The notes under the pieces: generated by a model
Database searches by the model: none
The model's input: the letters and a program-made list of their open reading frames with translations, nothing else
What the model was told of the DNA's origin: nothing
Source of the DNA: Spirochaetales bacterium
GTDB taxonomy: Bacteria > Spirochaetota > Leptospiria > Leptospirales > Leptonemataceae
Direction of reading: 5' to 3'
Assembly: GCA_015075425.1 (NCBI GenBank)
Contig: JABTUL010000002.1
Coordinates: forward strand, 620,001 to 684,000
Length of the DNA: 64,000 bases
Program-made: the position numbers and the translations under genes
Shown: positions 33,695 to 42,872 of the stretch, in pieces
How positions within the stretch are numbered: position 1 is the stretch's first letter
Layout: each line of letters begins with the position of its first letter

Positions 33695-35413
33695 ATGGCC
33701 GATATCAACAAACCGCTGATCGTTCAATCTGATCGCACCATGCTCCTTGAAGTGGACAATGAAGCTTTTGAGGAGTGTCGGGGGCTGCTTTCGCGGTTTG
33801 CGGAGCTGGAAAAAAGTCCGGAATACCTGCATACCTATAAAATCACACCCCTCTCTCTGTGGAACGCGGCTTCCAGCAAAATGACGGCGGAAGAGATCAT
33901 AGAAGGAATGGAGAAATTCTCCAAGTATCCTATCCCGCGCAACGTCATCAGTGAAATCAAAGAACAGATTTCCCGCTACGGCAAAGTGAAACTCATGAAG
34001 GATGAAACGGGCAACCTTTTCATTGTTTCCGATGAACGAAATTTCCTCAATGAAATCGCCAACCATCGAGCTGTTCAGGAATTCATTGAAAGTCGTGACG
34101 GGGATCGCATTGTTGTAAAAAAGGATTTTCGCGGCCATATCAAACAGGCTTTGATTAAGATCGGCTTTCCCATTGAAGATCTGGCCGGTTATGATGAAGG
34201 AGCGGAGTACAGTTTCAACTTTCGTCCGCTGATGATAGGGTCTGGATCTGCTTTCTCCTTGCGCGATTACCAGAGGCAGTCCATTGATGCCTTTCATGCC
34301 GGGGGCTCCCGTGAAGGTGGCTCGGGCGTTGTGGTCCTGCCCTGCGGCGCCGGAAAGACCATCGTGGGCCTGGGTGTAATGCAGCTGGTGGGCGCGCAAA
34401 CTCTGATTTTAGTTACCAATACACTGTCCATTCGCCAGTGGAAGAATGAGTTGCGGGACAAATCAGACATTCCCGAAGAAGACATTGGCGAATACAGTGG
34501 GGAGAAAAAGGAAATCCGGCCCATCACCATAGCCACCTACAATATCATTACGCATCGCAAGAAAAAGGGTGGAGATTTTACACATTTCAATATTTTTTCT
34601 GTAAATAACTGGGGCCTGATCATTTATGATGAGGTGCATCTCCTTCCCGCGCCTGTTTTCCGGATGACCTCGGAATTGCAGGCCAAACGGCGGCTGGGCC
34701 TGACGGCAACACTCGTACGTGAGGACGGACTGGAAGAGGACGTGTTCTCTTTGATCGGTCCTAAAAAATACGATGTCCCCTGGAAAGACCTGGAGAAACG
34801 AGCCTGGATTGCTGATGCTCGCTGCATTGAAGTGCGGGTGGAGATGGATGAAGATCTACGCACCCGCTACAGCGTAGCCGACGATCGCGAAAAATACCGC
34901 CTGGCCTCCGAAAATCCGGCCAAGAAAGAAGCCATTGAGACCATTCTGGATGAGCACAATCGTCAAAACATTTTAATTATTGGTCAATATATCAATCAAC
35001 TGGAGGATCTGGCGGACCACTTTCGTTTTCCGCTCATTACCGGCAAGACGCCCCTTCCCGAGCGCGAGAAGCTCTACCAGGGATTTCGCACCGGTGAGAT
35101 TCCCTGCTTGATTGTTTCCAAGGTAGCCAACTTTTCCATCGACCTGCCGGATGCCCAGGTGGCCATTCAGGTTTCTGGAACGTTCGGCTCACGCCAGGAA
35201 GAAGCCCAGCGTCTGGGTCGGGTGCTGCGGCCCAAGGCCGGAGCCAATATGGCCTACTTCTATTCACTGGTGAGCCGCGACACAACAGAGGAGCGCTTTG
35301 GCCAGAACCGGCAACTCTTCCTCACGGAACAGGGCTACGAGTACCAGATCTATACGTTTGATCAGCTGCAGGAGATGCGCGGCAAAGTTCTTGAAAGCAT
35401 CCATGCCCGGTAG
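33695..35413 (+). CDS. XPB/Rad25-type DNA repair helicase (superfamily 2)
   Basis: The 572-residue helicase has an N-terminal region of about 180 residues typical of bacterial XPB, then RecA-like domain 1 with Walker A PCGAGKTIVG (about 216), the Walker B/motif II IIYDEVHLL (about 311) and motif III LGLTATLVREDG, and RecA-like domain 2 with motif VI QEEAQRLGRVLRPK. Bacterial XPB homologues unwind DNA 3' to 5' and may function in repair. The 3' end overlaps the next gene by 11 bp, suggesting translational coupling. Confidence 0.9.
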   Translation: MADINKPLIVQSDRTMLLEVDNEAFEECRGLLSRFAELEKSPEYLHTYKITPLSLWNAASSKMTAEEIIEGMEKFSKYPIPRNVISEIKEQISRYGKVKLMKDETGNLFIVSDERNFLNEIANHRAVQEFIESRDGDRIVVKKDFRGHIKQALIKIGFPIEDLAGYDEGAEYSFNFRPLMIGSGSAFSLRDYQRQSIDAFHAGGSREGGSGVVVLPCGAGKTIVGLGVMQLVGAQTLILVTNTLSIRQWKNELRDKSDIPEEDIGEYSGEKKEIRPITIATYNIITHRKKKGGDFTHFNIFSVNNWGLIIYDEVHLLPAPVFRMTSELQAKRRLGLTATLVREDGLEEDVFSLIGPKKYDVPWKDLEKRAWIADARCIEVRVEMDEDLRTRYSVADDREKYRLASENPAKKEAIETILDEHNRQNILIIGQYINQLEDLADHFRFPLITGKTPLPEREKLYQGFRTGEIPCLIVSKVANFSIDLPDAQVAIQVSGTFGSRQEEAQRLGRVLRPKAGANMAYFYSLVSRDTTEERFGQNRQLFLTEQGYEYQIYTFDQLQEMRGKVLESIHAR

Positions 35414-37202
35414 ATTTACCGGACGATTCAACCTCCTTTTTCTGGCGGCTCTGGGCCTCTCTGGCGGCTGCGCATCTTCAGATCAGCTGCGGGCCGGCCG
35501 CACGGCAATCACCGTGCCGGGCCTTTTTCCGGGCCAGCGGATTTCCTACTCAGAGTTTCTGGAAGAACCGGCTGCGTCCGGCAATGCTGAGTTTCTGCAC
35601 CGCGGCCCGGTGAATGTGTATCCGCTTTTTTATGCACCGCTAAAGAGTGCCCGGGGAAGCGAATACCTGCTCAGCTTGCACAATGCCGGGCTTTTCAAAG
35701 GCCGGGGCAAACGCTGGCAACGCCTGCCCGTGGAAAAACGTTACACACCTTCCGATTACAGCGGGCCCGTACTCTATCGTGATACGCTGGCTTTCTGGCA
35801 GAATCCGCTGCGGCCGGAGCACCTTTTGATTGTCCTTAAACATTCTTTACTGGAAAGCCATGATGGCGGAGAGAATTTCCGCCGTCGATCAGTACGGACG
35901 CGAAACAATGATCTCTTCACGGCCGTCACTGCTCGCACGTCAGAAGATGGGGAGCTTCTGGAAATCTACCTGGGCACAGCACACAATGGTATTTTGCGTC
36001 AAACCACTACGGGGCGACAGGATCGTATCCAGGCGGGAATTCCAGGGCGGATGCATGATAGTTCGATTACATTCTATGAAGAAATCGTAGATCTGCGGAA
36101 TATAAACAATGAAATCCATTTCCGCACACTCATCCAGCCGCATGAGTGTCGCCTTGAGGAAAAGCGCGCCAGTTGCCAGCCTCTCGATCATTCAAAGCCG
36201 GCCGGGGCGGGAATCGGCCAGGTAACTTACAAAGAACCTTCTGCCCGGAGCAAACGGTCCGTACGCGGTTTTTACATTGCAGCTTCGTCAGTCCGTCGTC
36301 CGCAAATCGACGCCCTGATTGCAAGCCGGGCGTTCAATGCGGCAGTGATTGATTTCAAGGATGACCATGGCCGTTTGATTGCTGGCAGCCAGATTCCGGA
36401 AGCTCGCTCCATGCAGAATGAGATGGAACGGGCTCCCCTTGCTACCCTTCTCCAGAAATTAAAAAATCAAGATATTCATACCATTGCGCGCATTGTTGTA
36501 TTCAAAGATAGCCGGGCTCTTTCCTACCAGAAAGGTCAGCATGCAGTGAAGAGCAAGGCCGGCGGGATCTGGCAGGGGAAAACAGAAGAAGACCGCTGGA
36601 TCGATCCTTTTTCGGAATGGGCGCAAACCTACAATTTAAAGGTGGCGATGGAGGCAGAGTCTCTGGGCTTTGATGAGATCCAGTTTGACTACATTCGCTT
36701 CCCCTCGGATGGGCCGATTGGCCTTTGCCGCTTCACCCATATGCCCGGCGATGCCTACAAATCAGAAGCGCTGGAGGCTTTCCTGCGCCGTGCCCGCAGT
36801 TTTATCAAGGTTCCCATCAGCGCAGATCTATTCGGTTACAATGCCATCTACCGCGCTGGCGGAGTGATCGGTCAGGACTTTCTTGATATAGGCGAATTTG
36901 TGGACATCATCTCACCCATGCACTACCCATCGCATTTTGGCACGGCCTTCATGCGCGAAACCCCGCGCGATGAAAGGGCCTTTGAACTATTGCGGACCGG
37001 TTGCTCTTATGCCAGCAAAAGAGCAGAGGGCCGCTTCCTGCTCCGTCCCTGGCTGCAGGCCTTTGATATGTTCAGCAATGTCTGGGGCTACGGTCCGGCC
37101 TATTTTCAAGGCCAGGCAAAGGGAGCCCGGGAAGGCGGCTGCCAGGGAGACCTCTGGTGGGGATCGCTGGACGATATGCGCCGTGTTGCCGAATCATTTT
37201 AA
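35403..37202 (+). CDS. DUF4015 glycoside-hydrolase-like lipoprotein
   Basis: The start is taken at ATG 35403, inside the helicase gene, because it opens a signal peptide (FNLLFLAALGLSGGC) with a candidate lipidated Cys. Residues about 25-280 form an N-terminal region with beta-propeller-like character. From about residue 290 the DUF4015/GH13-like TIM-barrel domain is visible: RGFYIAASSVRR, AAVIDFKDDHGRL, FDEIQFDYIRFPSDG, SADLFGYNAIYRAGG and DIISPMHYPSHFG. The catalytic activity of this family is not established. The product is 599 residues and should be envelope-anchored. Confidence 0.82.
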   Translation: MPGRFTGRFNLLFLAALGLSGGCASSDQLRAGRTAITVPGLFPGQRISYSEFLEEPAASGNAEFLHRGPVNVYPLFYAPLKSARGSEYLLSLHNAGLFKGRGKRWQRLPVEKRYTPSDYSGPVLYRDTLAFWQNPLRPEHLLIVLKHSLLESHDGGENFRRRSVRTRNNDLFTAVTARTSEDGELLEIYLGTAHNGILRQTTTGRQDRIQAGIPGRMHDSSITFYEEIVDLRNINNEIHFRTLIQPHECRLEEKRASCQPLDHSKPAGAGIGQVTYKEPSARSKRSVRGFYIAASSVRRPQIDALIASRAFNAAVIDFKDDHGRLIAGSQIPEARSMQNEMERAPLATLLQKLKNQDIHTIARIVVFKDSRALSYQKGQHAVKSKAGGIWQGKTEEDRWIDPFSEWAQTYNLKVAMEAESLGFDEIQFDYIRFPSDGPIGLCRFTHMPGDAYKSEALEAFLRRARSFIKVPISADLFGYNAIYRAGGVIGQDFLDIGEFVDIISPMHYPSHFGTAFMRETPRDERAFELLRTGCSYASKRAEGRFLLRPWLQAFDMFSNVWGYGPAYFQGQAKGAREGGCQGDLWWGSLDDMRRVAESF

Positions 37203-37245
37203 GTAAAATCTCTTTACCGATTCACAGCCCTGAGAAAACTGGATC

Positions 37246-38814
37246 ATGGCGCGGAGTAAAAAAACAGCAAGTAAAGCAAATGAAGCCTTTGTCAGCGAAA
37301 TGCAGACAGGATATGCGAGCAAGGGTCCGGCGCTTTTCCTGGGCTGTGCAAAGCTGGCCAGCCAGGTTTATCCAGAGGCGCGCATCAGCATTCCGCTGAA
37401 GACAATGAATCGTCATGGTCTCATTGCCGGAGCCACCGGCACGGGAAAGACCAAAACATTGCAATGCATTGTGGAAAGCCTTGTGGAAGCGGGCGTACCC
37501 GTTCTCTGCATGGACATGAAAGGGGACCTCTCTGGCCTGGCAATGCCCGGAGTCTCAAACAGCCACATTGAAGAAAGGCACAGCAAACTGGCTCAGGAAT
37601 GGCAGCCTACCGGTCTGCCCACAGAATTTTTGACGCTTTCAGAGGAACCGGGTGTGCGACTGCGCGGAACGGTTCTGGAGTTTGGCCCCGTACTGTTTTC
37701 GCGAATTCTGGGATTGAATGAAACGCAGAGCGCTACAGTGGCCATCGTATTCAAATACTGTGATGATCATGGTTTGCCGCTACTGGATTTAAAAGATGTT
37801 CGCGCTGTGCTGGGCTACCTGACCGGTGAAGGTAAAGCATCAATCGAAAAAGACTATGGCGCTCTGCATACTGCGACGGCCTCCCTTATTTTAAGAAAAA
37901 TTGTAGAACTGGAAAGCCAGGGAGCCAATGAATTCTTTGGCGAAATTTCTTTTGAACCGGAGGACATGCTCGCCGGAAAGGCGAAGGTTCATATCTTACG
38001 ACTCATTGATATCCAGGATCGTCCCCGTCTCTTCAGCACTTTTATGCTTGGTTTACTGGCAGAAATTTATGAAAAATTTCCGGAAGTGGGTGATCTGGAG
38101 AAACCACGCCTTGTCCTTTTCATCGACGAAGCACACTTGATTTTTAACGAAGCCACAAAGGAATTGCTGGAAAGGCTGGAAGCGATCATCAAACTGATTC
38201 GCTCCAAAGGAGTGGGGATCTTTTTCTGTACCCAATCACCGGCAGATATTCCTGAGGCTATACTCGGGCAGCTGGGGCTCAAAGTGCAACATGCACTGCG
38301 TGCATTTACAGCCCGCGACCGCAAAGCCATCAAGCTCGCTGCAGAAAATTATCCTGATTCCCCCTACTATGAAGTAAGTTCGCTGCTGACAGAAATGGGC
38401 ATCGGCGAAGCCTTTGTTACCGCATTAAATGAAAAGGGCATACCTACTCCCCTGGCGTACACCTATCTGCGTGCTCCGCATTCGCGCATGGACGTGCTGA
38501 CGCCCACGGAGCTTTCCTCAGTAGTTCAGGGATCCAGCCTGACAGAGCGGTACAACCGGCTGGTTGATCGCGACAGTGCCCATGAAATACTGAGCGCACG
38601 ACTGGCGCAGTCAAAGGGAGAAAAGACAAAAATACCGGACCCCGTATACGCGGGGACCAGAGGACCAAAAAAAGCTGAGAAAAGTGTCCTGGAAAAAGTC
38701 AGCGAAAACACTATGGCCCGGCAAATTGGCCGCACCGTTGTGCGCGAAATCACCCGGGGGATTTTGGGCGCCATCGGTCTGAAAAGCTCACGCCGCAAGG
38801 GCTGGTTTTCTTAA
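37246..38814 (+). CDS. HerA-like ATPase / DUF853 helicase
   Basis: The 522-residue ATPase of the HerA/FtsK superfamily (DUF853, YjgR type) has Walker A in GATGTGKTKTLQ (about residue 65) and Walker B in VLFIDEAHLIFN (about 293), followed by the sensor-like FFCTQSPADIPEAIL. The C-terminal segment is Lys/Arg rich. YjgR-type proteins are widespread with unclear function. It begins 43 bp after the DUF4015 gene on the same strand and is convergent with recR. Confidence 0.9.
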   Translation: MARSKKTASKANEAFVSEMQTGYASKGPALFLGCAKLASQVYPEARISIPLKTMNRHGLIAGATGTGKTKTLQCIVESLVEAGVPVLCMDMKGDLSGLAMPGVSNSHIEERHSKLAQEWQPTGLPTEFLTLSEEPGVRLRGTVLEFGPVLFSRILGLNETQSATVAIVFKYCDDHGLPLLDLKDVRAVLGYLTGEGKASIEKDYGALHTATASLILRKIVELESQGANEFFGEISFEPEDMLAGKAKVHILRLIDIQDRPRLFSTFMLGLLAEIYEKFPEVGDLEKPRLVLFIDEAHLIFNEATKELLERLEAIIKLIRSKGVGIFFCTQSPADIPEAILGQLGLKVQHALRAFTARDRKAIKLAAENYPDSPYYEVSSLLTEMGIGEAFVTALNEKGIPTPLAYTYLRAPHSRMDVLTPTELSSVVQGSSLTERYNRLVDRDSAHEILSARLAQSKGEKTKIPDPVYAGTRGPKKAEKSVLEKVSENTMARQIGRTVVREITRGILGAIGLKSSRRKGWFS

Positions 38815-38821
38815 AAATCAC

Positions 38822-39415
38822 TTAAAGATTGTGGCGCGCCCGGATGGAATGGGCCAGGGTATTGCTGTCCGCAAACTCGAGCATGGATCCAGTCGGTATA
38901 CCGTGCTGCAATCGGGTAACGCGAACCTGGTAGGGCGCGAGTAGCTGCTGGACATAGTGCGCCGTGGCATCCCCTTCCAGATTGGGGTTGGTGGCCAGAA
39001 ACACCTCCTGAAAATGCCCCGAGCCCATACGCTCGATAAGCTCGCTCAGACGCAAATCCTCAGGACCGATTCCGTCAAGCGGAGAAAGTGCGCCCATCAG
39101 GACATGGTACAGGCCGGAAAATTCCGCCGTCCGTTCGATGGCCAGCACGTCCCCCGGTTCCTCGACAACACAGAGCAAATCCCGGTTGCGCCGGGGATCG
39201 CGGCATACCGTGCAAAGATGATCTTCCGCCAGGCTACCACACACATCGCAAAAACGAATCTTTTCCTGCAACGTTAAGAGGGCACGCGAAAGGGACTCCG
39301 TACGGAAGGGTTCCGCACGTGCCAGAAAAAGAGCGATGCGCATGGCACTGCGTTTGCCAATCCCGGGAAGTGTACTGAGTTCCGAAATCAGATTATCCAG
39401 AGCTTCAAAATACAT
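38822..39415 (-). CDS. recR: Recombination mediator RecR
   Basis: The 197-residue product is full length for RecR, which acts with RecF and RecO in loading RecA at gaps. Visible features are the N-terminal helix-hairpin-helix (LSTLPGIGKRSAMRI), the zinc finger CDVCGSLAEDHLCTVC, and the Toprim domain with LLCVVEEPGDVLAIE. Its start shares a base with the ybaB stop (TGATG), the canonical dnaX-ybaB-recR order. Confidence 0.95.
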   Translation of the reverse strand: MYFEALDNLISELSTLPGIGKRSAMRIALFLARAEPFRTESLSRALLTLQEKIRFCDVCGSLAEDHLCTVCRDPRRNRDLLCVVEEPGDVLAIERTAEFSGLYHVLMGALSPLDGIGPEDLRLSELIERMGSGHFQEVFLATNPNLEGDATAHYVQQLLAPYQVRVTRLQHGIPTGSMLEFADSNTLAHSIRARHNL

Positions 39416-39750
39416 CAGGGTTTCATAAATTGAGAAAGAATCTTTTCCATTCCCGGAATTCCCGCGGTCACCTTGCTCATTTCATGAGCCATGGCATCTC
39501 TGGCCTTTTTCTGCGCTTCATTGGTTGCACTGACGATTAGCTCTGACAACAGCTCCGTATCCTGCTCTCCAAAAATGGCCCGATCAATTTCCACCTTCAA
39601 AAGCAGACCTTCACCATTGACCTGGACGCGAACCATACCCGCGCCCGCTTCACCGGTGATCTGCATACGGGCCACACGGGCACGGATTTCCTCCATGCGG
39701 CCTTTCCATTCACCCATATTTTTAAATATATCCTGGAAATTAAAATTCAT
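39415..39750 (-). CDS. YbaB/EbfC family nucleoid-associated protein
   Basis: The 111-residue DNA-binding protein forms a dimer that binds DNA non-specifically. Seen are the N-terminal coiled coil with ARVARMQITGEAGAGMVRVQVNGEG, LKVEIDRAIFGEQD, and the C-terminal helix EMSKVTAGIPG with a Met-rich tail. It lies 11 bp after dnaX and is translationally coupled to recR. Confidence 0.93.
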   Translation of the reverse strand: MNFNFQDIFKNMGEWKGRMEEIRARVARMQITGEAGAGMVRVQVNGEGLLLKVEIDRAIFGEQDTELLSELIVSATNEAQKKARDAMAHEMSKVTAGIPGMEKILSQFMKP

Positions 39751-39761
39751 AGCATGTTTCC

Positions 39762-41147
39762 TTATTCCGCCTTATCCAGGTCAGGGATTTGAGCGGGATC
39801 CACAAAGGTTCCCAGAAATGATTTTTGCAACTCAACTTCTCTGGGAAGCTCTTCAGAGGGTTTAACCTGACTGACCGATTCTGTTCTCAGCGAACCGGCT
39901 GCACCCTCGCCATCTCTGGATCTGGTGGCCCGGGAAACACGGCTTTCCCTGGCCGGGGCTGCAGATCCCGCCTCAGACCGGGAAAGATCCTCTCCCATTT
40001 TCTTTAGTTTTTGTAATATCCCGCTGATGGAAGGACGCTGACATTTCTCGCGTAAATGCAGAAGTTCCATTTCAAGAAGGACCCGGGTTTCATAGGAATT
40101 GCGCGGGCGCAGCGCATAGACCCGGTCCAGCAGGCCATAGAGTTGATCAAACAGAAAGAGCAGGAGCGCCGGATCAATCCCGGCAATTTCTTCTTTGATT
40201 CGGGCTATCTCATTGCCCGGAATTCCCAGAAAAGCCGGGCCGGTCACGCCACGCTGCACATACACGGCGACACGCATGAAATCCAGGAAATCCCAGATAA
40301 ACCGATTCAGATCCGAACCCGAGTTGTACAGCTCATGCACCGGTGCGATCAAATCATCACTTGTGGAATCGGCAAGGAGCAGGGCCCGTAATATTTGCAG
40401 ATGTAGATCGGAGGAGATAGCTCCCACCAGCTCACGGACTTTTTCTTCACTGACCTTACCACCACAGAAAGCAACGGCCTGTTCTAAAAAAGAGAGAGAA
40501 TCACGCACCGATCCATCGCCGCGCCGCGCCACCCAGAACAGGGCGTTTTCTTCATAGAGGATTTTCTCCTGGTCCAGGAGGCGGGCCATGTAACGCTGGA
40601 TGGTGTCCAGAGCGACTTTGCGAAAGGTAAATACCTGACAGCGGGAAAGTATAGTTTCAGGAATTTTCTGAAACTCCGTCGTGGCCAGCACAAACAAAAC
40701 ATGATCGGGGGGCTCTTCCAGCGTTTTCAGCAGGGCGTTAAACGACTCCTGAGTAAGCATATGTACTTCATCAATGATATAAACTTTTTTCTTTCCCTGC
40801 ATGGGGCGAAATTTCACATTTTCGCGCAACTGGCGGACATTGTCAATACCGCGATGCGTCGCGGCATCAATCTCAATAATGTCCATGGCTGTACCGGCAA
40901 GGATATTCTGGCATGAGGGGCAAACATCACAGGGTTCGGCACCGGATGGATTTTCACAATTGATGGCCCGGGCAAGGATCCGGGCAATGGTGGTTTTACC
41001 CACTCCACGCGGACCAAAGAAAACGTAAGCAGAACCCACACGATGGGACTTAATGGCATTCTGGAGCGACTGCACGGCAGCAGTCTGTTCAATCACTTCC
41101 TTCCACAAACGCGGACGGTACTTACGGGCCAGGACCACGTGAACCAT
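39762..41147 (-). CDS. dnaX: DNA polymerase III subunit gamma/tau
   Basis: The 461-residue clamp-loader ATPase has Walker A GPRGVGKTTIARI (about residue 45), a zinc-binding Cys cluster CDVCPSCQN, Walker B DEVHMLTQESFNALLKTLEEPP-like motif (DEVHMLTQESF) and the sensor-1 SRC motif ILSRCQVF. The C-terminal extension after about residue 370 is short and low in complexity, so a long tau-specific tail is lacking. No frameshift signal was identified. It heads the dnaX-ybaB-recR operon and is divergent from the acyltransferase gene. Confidence 0.95.
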   Translation of the reverse strand: MVHVVLARKYRPRLWKEVIEQTAAVQSLQNAIKSHRVGSAYVFFGPRGVGKTTIARILARAINCENPSGAEPCDVCPSCQNILAGTAMDIIEIDAATHRGIDNVRQLRENVKFRPMQGKKKVYIIDEVHMLTQESFNALLKTLEEPPDHVLFVLATTEFQKIPETILSRCQVFTFRKVALDTIQRYMARLLDQEKILYEENALFWVARRGDGSVRDSLSFLEQAVAFCGGKVSEEKVRELVGAISSDLHLQILRALLLADSTSDDLIAPVHELYNSGSDLNRFIWDFLDFMRVAVYVQRGVTGPAFLGIPGNEIARIKEEIAGIDPALLLFLFDQLYGLLDRVYALRPRNSYETRVLLEMELLHLREKCQRPSISGILQKLKKMGEDLSRSEAGSAAPARESRVSRATRSRDGEGAAGSLRTESVSQVKPSEELPREVELQKSFLGTFVDPAQIPDLDKAE

Positions 41148-41214
41148 CGTTCCAGAACGCGTTCTGCGATGCGTATGTCAACTGGGATATTTGCTTTACA
41201 AAAAACAGTCCGCC

Positions 41215-42378
41215 ATGCGATCCTTCCCTGTGTATCTCGACAGTCTGCCCGCAGATGCTCGTTTCTTTCTTCAATTTGGCGGCCAGGGCAATACCTACCT
41301 CCGTGAGCTGGGCCGGTTTTACAACGATTATCCAGAACTGGGACCCTACTTTGCCGCTGTATTTGAAAGCATTGAGGAATCGATCCATGATGAGCCCTTT
41401 ACCTCCTCCGATATTCTATCGCAGGGGCTGGATCTAAAGTCCTGGCTGGAAGGCCGGATTGTTCCCACGGAAGAATACCTTTTTAGCTGCACTATCTCCC
41501 TCACCTGCATCTTCATCACCCAGTTTGCCTGCTACCATCTATTAACACTGCGTGGTATCATGCCAGCTTTGCTGGAGCGGACTGTCGCTCTTACCGGTCA
41601 TTCCCAGGGAATTCATTCTGCCGTGCTGGCCGCCATGGATGCTCACGGAGAGGAATTCTACGGTCATTTAAAGAAATTTATTAAATTTTATCTTTACGCG
41701 GGGTTTCGCTGCCAGCAAACCTACCCGCTCAGAATTCTGGACGCCGCTCTCATAGAGCGGGCCATGACTCGCGATTTTTCCCGTCCCGCACCCATGGCGG
41801 CCATCGCCGGATTTGATCGGCTGGAGTTGCAGCAGATGGTCGATGATTTCAATCAGACCACGGCAGAGTCCCTGAAGCTGACGATTTCTCTGGAAAATAC
41901 GGGGAAGTCTATGATCCTTTCCGGGCGCGAAGAGGAGCTGGTTGCCTTTCGGGAAGCAACCATTCCGGCCTTTACGGAAAGGAACGCCAGCTTCAATTAC
42001 CTGGAAATCACCGCACCTTTTCACAGCCCATTCATGGTAGATGGATTGCGTCGCTTCGCTCCGGACCTGCCCCGAATAGGCTTTCACTACTCTGGAAAAG
42101 ATCTCAAATGGCCTGTTCTCTCCACCTTTGATGGCAGCAATATGCAAAGCGTCCCGGATCTGGGTCCCTACCTGTTTGCCCTACAGGCCTATACCCCGCT
42201 CATCTGGGCCAACTGCATCCGCCCTTTGTGGGAAGATCCTCAAATTACCCATGTGCTCGACCTGGGGCCGGGCCTCATTTCCACTCTCTTCACCCGGGAG
42301 CTTATGGGCGATCGCAAGCTGGAAATCGTGGCTGCGGCCACCCGCAAGGGTCTAAAAAAACTTTTATCTGAATCATGA
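41215..42378 (+). CDS. Acyltransferase (malonyl-CoA:ACP transacylase-like) domain protein
   Basis: The 387-residue protein is related to the acyltransferase domains of fatty-acid and polyketide synthases. It opens with FFLQFGGQGNTYLRELG, has the nucleophile in LTGHSQGIHSAVL and the second catalytic residue in TAPFHSPFMV, so both Ser and His are present. It is longer than ordinary FabD and its N-terminal segment looks more like type I synthase acyltransferases. ATG 41215 is chosen as start; an in-frame start at 41191 is possible. The stop overlaps the next gene by 4 bp (ATGA). Substrate and carrier protein are unknown. Confidence 0.78.
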   Translation: MRSFPVYLDSLPADARFFLQFGGQGNTYLRELGRFYNDYPELGPYFAAVFESIEESIHDEPFTSSDILSQGLDLKSWLEGRIVPTEEYLFSCTISLTCIFITQFACYHLLTLRGIMPALLERTVALTGHSQGIHSAVLAAMDAHGEEFYGHLKKFIKFYLYAGFRCQQTYPLRILDAALIERAMTRDFSRPAPMAAIAGFDRLELQQMVDDFNQTTAESLKLTISLENTGKSMILSGREEELVAFREATIPAFTERNASFNYLEITAPFHSPFMVDGLRRFAPDLPRIGFHYSGKDLKWPVLSTFDGSNMQSVPDLGPYLFALQAYTPLIWANCIRPLWEDPQITHVLDLGPGLISTLFTRELMGDRKLEIVAAATRKGLKKLLSES

Positions 42379-42872
42379 AAGTGCAACTCATTGAGAACGA
42401 TTTGCTGGTCCGGCTGGTACAGGAAGCCAGACAGAAAGAACGGCTGCGTACCAATCATAATTTTCACCAGGATTTGAGTGAGAATCCCAATCGGTTTTTG
42501 AATGTGATGATCCAGGGCACCTACATCGCTCCGCACCATCATAGCGACCCGCCTAAAAGTGAATCCTTTGTGATGCTTGAAGGGGAAGTGGCTTTTTTCC
42601 TGTTTGAAAAAGATGGTCGCATCTGCGATCGTTACGATCTCTCTGCCGCACCCGGTTCACTCCTGAGAGGCATCGACATTGGACCCGGGATCTATCACAG
42701 TATTGTGGTCCTGTCCCCGCATGCCATCTGTTTTGAAGTCAAACCGGGACCGTACGCCGCCGTGAACGACAAAGCCTTTGCCAGCTGGGCTCCTCGCGAA
42801 AACGAACCGGGAATCGAAACATACGTGCAATCCCTGCTTGCCTGGCAAAAGAACGAGGCGCTCAGCCCCTGA
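42375..42872 (+). CDS. WbuC-like cupin metalloprotein
   Basis: The 165-residue cupin-fold protein is of the WbuC type, often found in O-antigen gene clusters. Metal-binding features are APHHHSDPPKSESFVMLEGE and GPGIYHSIVVLSP. An N-terminal segment RLRTNHNFHQDLSENPNRFLN is characteristic of WbuC. It is translationally coupled to the upstream acyltransferase gene (ATGA overlap) and overlaps the convergent GGDEF-EAL gene by 11 bp. The reaction is unknown; no O-antigen genes lie nearby. Confidence 0.82.
   Translation: MKVQLIENDLLVRLVQEARQKERLRTNHNFHQDLSENPNRFLNVMIQGTYIAPHHHSDPPKSESFVMLEGEVAFFLFEKDGRICDRYDLSAAPGSLLRGIDIGPGIYHSIVVLSPHAICFEVKPGPYAAVNDKAFASWAPRENEPGIETYVQSLLAWQKNEALSP

Noticed and set aside
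39762..41147. Programmed frameshift in dnaX
   Set aside because: No A-rich slippery heptamer with supporting structure was noticed in the C-terminal coding region; a single product is assumed.
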